Below, piece after piece: positions 14,945 to 21,600 of a stretch of 35,389 nt of DNA. How positions within the stretch are numbered: the first letter of the stretch is position 1; each line of letters opens with the position of its first letter. The notes below the pieces were generated by a model that was not told where the DNA came from, made no database searches, and worked only from the letters and a program-made list of their open reading frames with translations. The stretch comes from an uncultured Ruminococcus sp. (lineage in GTDB: Bacteria; Bacillota; Clostridia; Oscillospirales; Acutalibacteraceae). The translations under genes and the position numbers were made by a program. Where the stretch lies: assembly GCA_902776375.1 (NCBI GenBank), contig CACYPV010000033.1:1-35389 (forward strand), read 5' to 3'.

Positions 14945-14973
14945 TTGACTTCTTGTGAATAATGTAGTATACT
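14945..14973 (+). promoter_or_regulatory. Promoter of the SipA-like/pilin operon
   Basis: TTGACT (14945-14950), 17 bases and TATACT (14968-14973) lie 37 bases before the SipA-like start codon. It could drive all genes to the terminator at 24648. Confidence 0.75.
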
Positions 14974-15009
14974 ATGATTAATTATAATGGATAAGTATCG
15001 TGAGGAAGA

Positions 15010-15771
15010 ATGTCTAAAAGTATTGAACCATCTGTTACCGACCCACCGGCTGCTATCCCGGAAGAAATCATAACTTCAAAAACCGACGCGGAGCCCGTTA
15101 TTTCCGAAAAAAATACCAGTGATGATATACCGGAGGAGAATACGCCGGAGGAAAAGACGGCGGAGGAAAATACCTCTAAGGAGAATGCGCCGGAGGAAAA
15201 GACGGCGGAGGAAAATACCTCTAAGGAGAATACTCCCAAGGGAAAAACACCGAAGAAAAAGAAAAAGAAGAAAAAAAAGAAAACGACAAAGCAAATCCTT
15301 ATCGGATTCCTGATAAAGCTCGCGGCGACTGCGCTTGCGGTATGGCTGCTGCTCACCTTTGTTCTCGGTGTTACCATCTATTACGGAAACAATATGCATC
15401 CCGCGCTGCGCGACGGCGACCTTATCATCAGCCTGCGGCTGCAGCGCCCGTACCTCAACGCCGCTGTGCTGTATGAGCACGACGGAAAAACCTGCTTGGG
15501 CAGGGTGGTCGGAATGCCCGGCAACGTAATAGATATTTCGGACGTAGGCGCGCTGACCGTCAACGGCATCGCCCCTGCCGAGGAGGTCTTTTATCCGACC
15601 TATCGCTGCGAGACCTCAAACATCACTTACCCCTATACGGTGGGCGAGGATAAGGTATTTATCCTCAACGATTTTCGTTCGGACACCAACGACAGCCGCG
15701 CGTTCGGCGCGGTCGATATCAGCGACGTCAAGGGTCCTGTACTTATTATGCTGCGGCGGCGCGGCTTCTAA
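15010..15771 (+). CDS. Signal-peptidase-I-like protein without catalytic Ser/Lys (SipA-like pilus chaperone)
   Basis: The 253-residue protein has a charged cytosolic N-terminus (1-94), one membrane segment at about 96-122 and an extracellular S26 peptidase fold. The family boxes are all recognisable: YYGNNMHPALRDGDLI, CLGRVVGMPGNVIDI and DFRSDTNDSRAFGAV. The nucleophile Ser that precedes Met is Asn128 here, and the general-base Lys before RVVG is Gly164. An active signal peptidase needs both. Streptococcal SipA, encoded in FCT pilus loci, also lacks the dyad yet is required for pilin polymerisation, so a chaperone role is the best inference. The start has GAGGAAG upstream. The N-terminal region holds two 15-residue repeats and a run of ten Lys. 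Confidence 0.85.
   Translation: MSKSIEPSVTDPPAAIPEEIITSKTDAEPVISEKNTSDDIPEENTPEEKTAEENTSKENAPEEKTAEENTSKENTPKGKTPKKKKKKKKKKTTKQILIGFLIKLAATALAVWLLLTFVLGVTIYYGNNMHPALRDGDLIISLRLQRPYLNAAVLYEHDGKTCLGRVVGMPGNVIDISDVGALTVNGIAPAEEVFYPTYRCETSNITYPYTVGEDKVFILNDFRSDTNDSRAFGAVDISDVKGPVLIMLRRRGF
15144..15233 (+). repeat. Two 45-bp tandem repeats inside the SipA-like gene
   Basis: The 45-base unit starting GCCGGAGGAAAAGACGGCGG occurs twice back to back with nearly no changes, encoding PEEKTAEENTSKENA and PEEKTAEENTSKENT. It is followed by a purine-rich Lys tract containing a run of eight A. Both are prone to slippage. Confidence 0.9.
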
Positions 15772-15950
15772 AACTGCACAAACTTGCAAACACACGCAAA
15801 TGTACGCACTTTCACTTAACTTTACGGCAAAGGCGCACGGCGATGTGTACCCTTGCTTGTTTTGTTTTTTTGCTGCTGCTTGCGGCAGCCCCAACCTTGT
15901 ATGCAATTATGCAGAAAATAAATATTTTTTATCCTAAGGAGGAAGAAAAA

Positions 15951-17078
15951 ATGAAAAAACGCACATTCAAACTCATGGCAGTCGCAATGGTCTTCGCGCT
16001 GATCTTTGCTTTTGCCGCAATCCCCGCTTCGGCGGCAACCGACTACACGCCTATCGGCGGCAGTACGACCTTCGTCAAGAACCTTGTTGTTGATGAGGAC
16101 GCGAACATCCCCGACATCACATTCGCCTACACCATCACCAGAGGTACAGCCGCTGCGGCGACTTCTAACACAATTGAGATCCTCGCCAGCGATGTTACTG
16201 CATCGATCGGCAACGCCACATTCAGCAACGCCGACACCGCCAACACTATCGCAGGTCAGCCGACAGATCCGCAGGGCTCTACCACAGCAGGCAAAAAATA
16301 CGCTCAGAAGAGCGTTACCGTTACCTTCCCGGCAACATCCTTCACCAAGCCCGGCGTTTACAGATATGTGATCGCAGAGACCGACGGTCGCAAGCCCGGC
16401 GTTACCTATGACACCACCTCGCGTTATCTCGATGTCTTTGTTGTGGCTGATCCCGCTACCAACGCGCTTTCTGTAGACAGCTACGTTCTGCGCAACACGG
16501 CGACCACGATCGGCACCGACGGCGCTTATACAACCGATCCCGACGTGAAGAGCGACGGCTATACCAACACCGTTACTCAGTATGATTTTGATTTCAGCAA
16601 GACGATCGCCGGTAACCAGGGTGATAAGAACAAGCGCTTTACCTTTACGCTGAACATCACCAACGCGATCCCCGGTACCTATCCTGTTACAGCGACTGAC
16701 GTTACCGGAACTCCGACCACTATCACGGTCGGCACCGACGGCACCTATACCAGTACCTTTGACTTGACTAACGGCAGCAACTTCAAGGTTTTGGGTCTGA
16801 ATGCGGGCGCTGTTTGCACCGTCAGCGAGGACGCGCAGGACTACACACCTTCCCATGTCGTTGACGGCGGAAGCAGTGTAAACGGCAACAACTCCGGCGC
16901 TATCACCCTTGAAAACGCCAACCACAGCGTTGCCTTCACCAACAGCCGTGACGGCATCATCCCCACCGGCGTGCTGCTCACCATAGCTCCGTTCGCTATC
17001 GGTCTGCTGCTCTTTGGCGCTCTTGCAATTTTCTTCATCGCCAGAAGAAAGAGAAGAGTAGAGGATGAAGAGGACTGA
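15951..17078 (+). CDS. FctA/Spy0128-like major pilin with IPTG sorting signal
   Basis: The ATG at 15951 has a perfect AAGGAGG. The 375-residue protein has a signal peptide (cleavage near ASA28) and two Ig-like pilin domains. Domain 1 offers K43 (FVKNLV), E143 (YVIAETDG) and N206 (GYTNTV); domain 2 offers K217 (FSKTIAG), E293 (CTVSEDA) and N331 (AFTNSRDG). These are the positions that form Lys-Asn isopeptide bonds in Spy0128-type pilins. The C-terminus is IIPTGV (sorting signal, 336-341), a membrane segment and RRKRR. Class B polymerases recognise (Q/E/I)VPTG-type rather than LPXTG motifs, which fits the two class B sortases around it. This is the likely shaft subunit. Confidence 0.88.
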   Translation: MKKRTFKLMAVAMVFALIFAFAAIPASAATDYTPIGGSTTFVKNLVVDEDANIPDITFAYTITRGTAAAATSNTIEILASDVTASIGNATFSNADTANTIAGQPTDPQGSTTAGKKYAQKSVTVTFPATSFTKPGVYRYVIAETDGRKPGVTYDTTSRYLDVFVVADPATNALSVDSYVLRNTATTIGTDGAYTTDPDVKSDGYTNTVTQYDFDFSKTIAGNQGDKNKRFTFTLNITNAIPGTYPVTATDVTGTPTTITVGTDGTYTSTFDLTNGSNFKVLGLNAGAVCTVSEDAQDYTPSHVVDGGSSVNGNNSGAITLENANHSVAFTNSRDGIIPTGVLLTIAPFAIGLLLFGALAIFFIARRKRRVEDEED

Positions 17079-17117
17079 TCCTCTAAAATAATCGCGTTAT
17101 AATAACGCTAGTCCGAC

Positions 17118-17133
17118 CCCGACCATAGTCGGG
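17118..17133 (+). promoter_or_regulatory. Hairpin between the major pilin and second sortase genes
   Basis: CCCGAC and GTCGGG form a 6-bp stem with a 4-base loop, 40 bases after the pilin stop. No T-run follows directly, so it is not a full terminator. It may reduce read-through or protect the pilin transcript, so that the shaft is made in excess of the enzymes downstream. Confidence 0.4.
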
Positions 17134-17232
17134 TAAAACCCGCAAGCCCCGGCAAAGGTTTTTCCTTACGCGCGTGCCCGGAGGTTTGAACGCATAATAC
17201 CTTAAGATAAGAAATTGAAAGGAGGCAAAGAC

Positions 17233-17949
17233 ATGCTGAAAAAAACAATTCGATTGTTAGATTCTGCGTATAATCGAATTGTGGCTGTCTTTTGCCTCCT
17301 GCTGTTTCTTGTGTGCCTGTACGCGATGATCGACGCGGCAAATGTTTACATGAACGCGAACGATACAAGCGTGCTGAAGTACAAGCCCGAGCTCGGCCAC
17401 GGCGAAGAAGCTCTTCAAGAGCTTTCCGAGGACGCGGTAGCTTGGCTTACGGTAGATAATACCAAAATCGATTACCCTGTTATGCAGGGCAAAAACAACG
17501 ATGAATACATCAACAAAGACCCTTTCGGAAACTTCTCTCTGTCCGGCTCGATCTTTCTGGACAGCAGGAACAGCAAGGATTTTTCCGATCCGTACTCTTT
17601 GCTCTACGGTCATCACATGGAATACGGCGCGATGTTCGGCGCTTTGGATGACTTTATAGAAAAGAGCTATTTTGATCAGCACCGCACCGGTACGCTGATA
17701 ACCACATCGGGGCATGATTACACCATACGCTTTTTCGCTTCGTGCAAAGCGAACGCGTCTGAAAAGACGGTTTTTGACATGCCCGACGATAATAATGAAC
17801 AATTGCTGCAATTCCTTAAAACGCATGCTGCCGTATTTGAGCCGCAGGGCGTAGACGCACGCAGTAAAATACTGGCGCTTTCAACCTGCCAGTCTGCTGA
17901 AAATGTAGAAAGATTGGTCGTCTTTGGCACACTGACACCTGCCGGATGA
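17233..17949 (+). CDS. Class B sortase (second of two)
   Basis: The ATG at 17233 has AAAGGAGG 7 bases ahead. The 238-residue protein has an N-terminal anchor at 15-36 and a class B sortase domain starting at AVAWLTVDNTKIDYPVMQG, with H127 (YGHHMEYG), C219 (LALSTCQS) and R227 (ENVERLVVFG). It is shorter than the first sortase and lacks the Ser-rich stalk. Lying between the major pilin and the minor pilin genes, it is the stronger candidate for the pilin polymerase, matching SrtC2 of streptococcal FCT loci. The next gene starts 17 bases later. Confidence 0.93.
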   Translation: MLKKTIRLLDSAYNRIVAVFCLLLFLVCLYAMIDAANVYMNANDTSVLKYKPELGHGEEALQELSEDAVAWLTVDNTKIDYPVMQGKNNDEYINKDPFGNFSLSGSIFLDSRNSKDFSDPYSLLYGHHMEYGAMFGALDDFIEKSYFDQHRTGTLITTSGHDYTIRFFASCKANASEKTVFDMPDDNNEQLLQFLKTHAAVFEPQGVDARSKILALSTCQSAENVERLVVFGTLTPAG

Positions 17950-17966
17950 CCGATAAGGAAGAATTT

Positions 17967-18656
17967 ATGAAAAAAGTATTAGCTTTATGCATTGTTTTGA
18001 CGCTGTTTGCCGCTGTGCTTTGCGCGCACGCAAGCGCGGCGCAATCGGTACCCGTTGATATTTGGGTGAATATCGAGAACGGCGGCACAGCGGTCATAAT
18101 TCCGGAAGTCAACAGCCCTCTTGCCGACAAATCGAGCGTGACGCTCGACAACGGTCAGAGCGAGGCTTTTCATATCGAGTTTTCCGAAGTGGGCAGCTAT
18201 TCCTATACTGTCCGTATAGAGCCCGACGAAAGGGAAATACGTTTTGACGATACCATTTATCACGTCAACGTATTTGTCAAGGAAGAAAACGGAAAGCTTT
18301 ATACAAGTGTTGTCATTTACAACGAGAAAACAGGCAAAAAGTACTCCCCCGAAAGCGTAGGGGAATTTGAGCCGTGCACAGTGTCGTTCGTCAACGGCTC
18401 TGACCCCGATGAGCCCGATAAGCCCGAGTCCACGACGACGCCGGACGAAACAAAACCGGTACCGGATACAACGTCAGATACGGAACGCACCCCCGGAACC
18501 AACGACAAGGATTCGGACAATACATCCCGTCCGCAGACCGGCGATGATTCGCAGCTTGACTTTTATCTGCTGCTCGCGATTTTGGCGTCAGCGGGACTGT
18601 TCATGCTGTCATTGCTCTATTACTGCTCTGTCGTCAGAGAAATCCGTAAAAGATAA
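17967..18656 (+). CDS. Minor/basal pilin candidate with RPQTG anchor
   Basis: The start is the ATG at 17967, with AAGGAAG upstream; the frame extends back into the sortase but the signal peptide begins here (MKKVLALCIVLTLFAAVLCA, cleavage near residue 24). One FctA-like beta domain covers about 27-145 (SYSYTVRIEPDE and CTVSFVNG are the Glu and Asn regions), followed by a Pro/Asp/Thr-rich linker (148-187). The sorting motif is RPQTG (188-192), with a membrane segment and a basic tail. The Lys expected near the first strand is absent (VPVDIWVN), so the usual isopeptide bond may not form. A single domain with a Pro-rich tail resembles FctB, the base subunit joined to the wall by a housekeeping sortase. 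Confidence 0.75.
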   Translation: MKKVLALCIVLTLFAAVLCAHASAAQSVPVDIWVNIENGGTAVIIPEVNSPLADKSSVTLDNGQSEAFHIEFSEVGSYSYTVRIEPDEREIRFDDTIYHVNVFVKEENGKLYTSVVIYNEKTGKKYSPESVGEFEPCTVSFVNGSDPDEPDKPESTTTPDETKPVPDTTSDTERTPGTNDKDSDNTSRPQTGDDSQLDFYLLLAILASAGLFMLSLLYYCSVVREIRKR

Positions 18657-18697
18657 TTATTAACCAACTATAGAACATAAGGAAAGGAGGCAGGCAT

Positions 18698-21600
18698 ATG
18701 CGATCGTACAAAAGAATAAAGTCAGTCGCGGGATCTTGCCTGCGCTCCTTAAAAATACGTCTGCACAGAAGCAGCCGCCACACCGTACTCGCCGTTCTCT
18801 GCATAGTATGCGCTTTGGCGCTTTCGCTCCCAAGCCTTATTCTGTCGGCTACGGCAATGACCGGGTTTAACACCCTCAGCAATAAGAGCATCGAGCTGAA
18901 TCTGAACACAGAGGAATCTGAGGCTAAGGTCACTTTAAACGGCATGATGCCCCATAACGCCGTCGCTACCGTAACGGACGTCACCGGCGATTATCCCGAC
19001 AGCGCCAAGTCTGCCGACAGTCCGGCGGGAACCTCCTCGGTCATCGCCGCTTACGATATCACTATCACCGACGGCGGCAAGGAGTATCAGCCCGGCGAAA
19101 AAGCGCCGATATATGTTGAGATCGCCCATCCGAAGATCAACAGCGAAGCCGAAACGCAGCTGTGGCATATCATGGATAACGGCACCCGCGAGGAGATAAC
19201 GGACTATACCATCGAGGACGGCAAGCTCAGCTTTTACGCGACCGGCTTTAGTATCTATGAGATAGTTGAGATCTCAAACGGAGGTTTGGGAGGAGAATTA
19301 GCTAAAACGGTCGCCGAGTTCACAGAACCGGACGGCGCAAGCTTTGGCTTTAATCTATACTATGACAATAACAATCATAAATATTTTACCTCCGCGGTCA
19401 ACAGCAAAAATGCCCTTGTAGAAGATACAAGCATAGCACAGGCTGCCACTTGGTTCTTCGAAGAGGATGGAAACTATCTAAAATTATACACTCACGTTAA
19501 CGGCGTCAAGAAATATCTGCACACAAAAAGCGGAAATGAAATTGAGCTGTCGGAAACCGCTGCGGACCTTTTGGAAATATCTCCAACGCCTACCGCTCCC
19601 CGCTCCTATTATTTCAAGAAAGCCGGCGAAGACAAATGGCTCCAGCACTCAAACGGCGGCGGCGGTATCCGTTATTACACCGATAATAATAACCCGACCA
19701 ACTCCAAAATTTTTGTCGTACACGCTTCCCCCGAGGGAATAGATCTTGACGCGCTCGATATACTCACTCAAAAGCCCTACGGCCTGCTGCATTACTCGGA
19801 TGGTACCACCGTAGGCAACGCCCTGATGGCGGCGGGCGATACACATTCGTTGATCAAGCTAGTCCTGACGGCAGAAGGCAACAACCGTATCCTTTATGTC
19901 GATGAAAACGACGAGATCGATCAATGGCGGTTCATATATGATCCTTCCAATGAAAAGTTTACGATATCGGTCAACACACCGTCAGGAACGCAGTATCTTT
20001 GCGCCGACAGCAGCGGCGTTTCGACAACGAGCGACCCTGCAAGCGCGTCCAAATTCAACGTTTCCATATCTTCCGAGCATCGCGTTCAGCTTAAATCAAA
20101 CGATTATTATGTGACCTTCCAGCCCAGAGCGCAGGATCAAGGCGGCAGCCGATTCAACGTCACGACAGATCCCTCCGACCCCTTTACCTGGCTTTATTTG
20201 CTGGATCGCGCGTCGATGGATAACGGCGATTATATCACCTTCTCGGCTGACCGTGTAAGCGCGTCCGACGTACCTGACGGTCAAAAGGTCATCGTATATG
20301 TGCGTATCTGGAACGAAGACGAGCTTCGCTATGATATTTACGCGGTCGACCGCGACGGCTCCCTCTATCCGTGCTTCGCTTCGGGCGGCAAGATCATGTG
20401 GCTGGGCGACAGTACCGGCTCGCTTGAATGGGAATTCACCGAGTATGTCGATCAGGTCACCAAGCAGCCCAACTATTACTACGAGCTGTACAATCCCTAC
20501 TCTGAAAAATATCTTGCTCCGCAGCTTGCGGGCAATCAGGTGTTGTCCGATACCCCGATCGGCATCAATATCCCCGGCAGAAGAGACGGCGAATTCTACA
20601 GTAATGTTATCGCGTGGGATAATACAAGATACGCTTATATCGGTCTGCGCCCCAACGCGGATAAAACAGCGCTTGAGCCTTGCTCCGAATCCACTGCGCT
20701 GCCCTTCTATTTTGCCACGCTGGAGGAGCTTAACCTCAGCGACAGGCTGCACGAGGTACCGACGCTTGACAATAATCAGTACGGTATCACGATGAAAATG
20801 ATCGACTTTGGCACTCAAGAAGGGCAAGTGAACGATTTAGGCTCTACTGTCACATGGGATTATTTCGGCGGAAAAACCGGCGGCAGTGTCGGCAAATTAA
20901 AGACCGGTCTTCTTACCTCTTATCTGGACGAAAACGGTTATCCTATCGCCACGCCGTCTAACAGAAACTTTGGCGAAGCCTATGCCGGCGCGATACCGGT
21001 GAACCATCTGTTCCTTGAGAGGGTATATGAATCGAGCGGATATTTTGAGTTTGACAGCACGCAGAACTTCGCCACCTTGAAGAAGTACAACGATGACGGC
21101 ACCGTCAGCCTAAACGAGCAAGAGAACGGCGAGACAGACTTTATTCTGTACCATGAGCTTGGTACGCACGACAGGGTCTCGACGGCGAATTCGTTGAAGC
21201 ACGGTCAGTTCTACCCGTACGATACTATTCTGCCCGGCGTTTATGCGGAAAAAAACCCGCAGAACCTGTACTCGTCGCTCACTTCTCCAAGTGTTGATAT
21301 AGGCAGGCTGGATGATAAGGATCCCCGAAAATACGAGCAGCTTCATCTTATACAAACCGAGGAGTCTACCCCGGCTAATTACTATTTCGGCATGGAAATG
21401 GAAGCCTCGTTCGTACAAACGCCGTCCGGTCTGGACGCGTGGGGACATGATATAGTCTTTGAGTTTACCGGCGACGACGACTTCTGGCTGTACGTTGACG
21501 GTCAGCTCGTGCTCGACCTCGGCGGCATCCACTCCGCGGTTATGGGTACCATAAACTTCCGTACCGGCGATGTTTATTTTGACAAAAACGGTACCAGTAT

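Noticed and set aside
15822-16925. Long minus-strand open frame opposite the major pilin
   Set aside because: The plus strand encodes a signal peptide, two pilin domains and a sorting signal with a perfect ribosome site; the antisense frame is a by-product of GC-rich codons.
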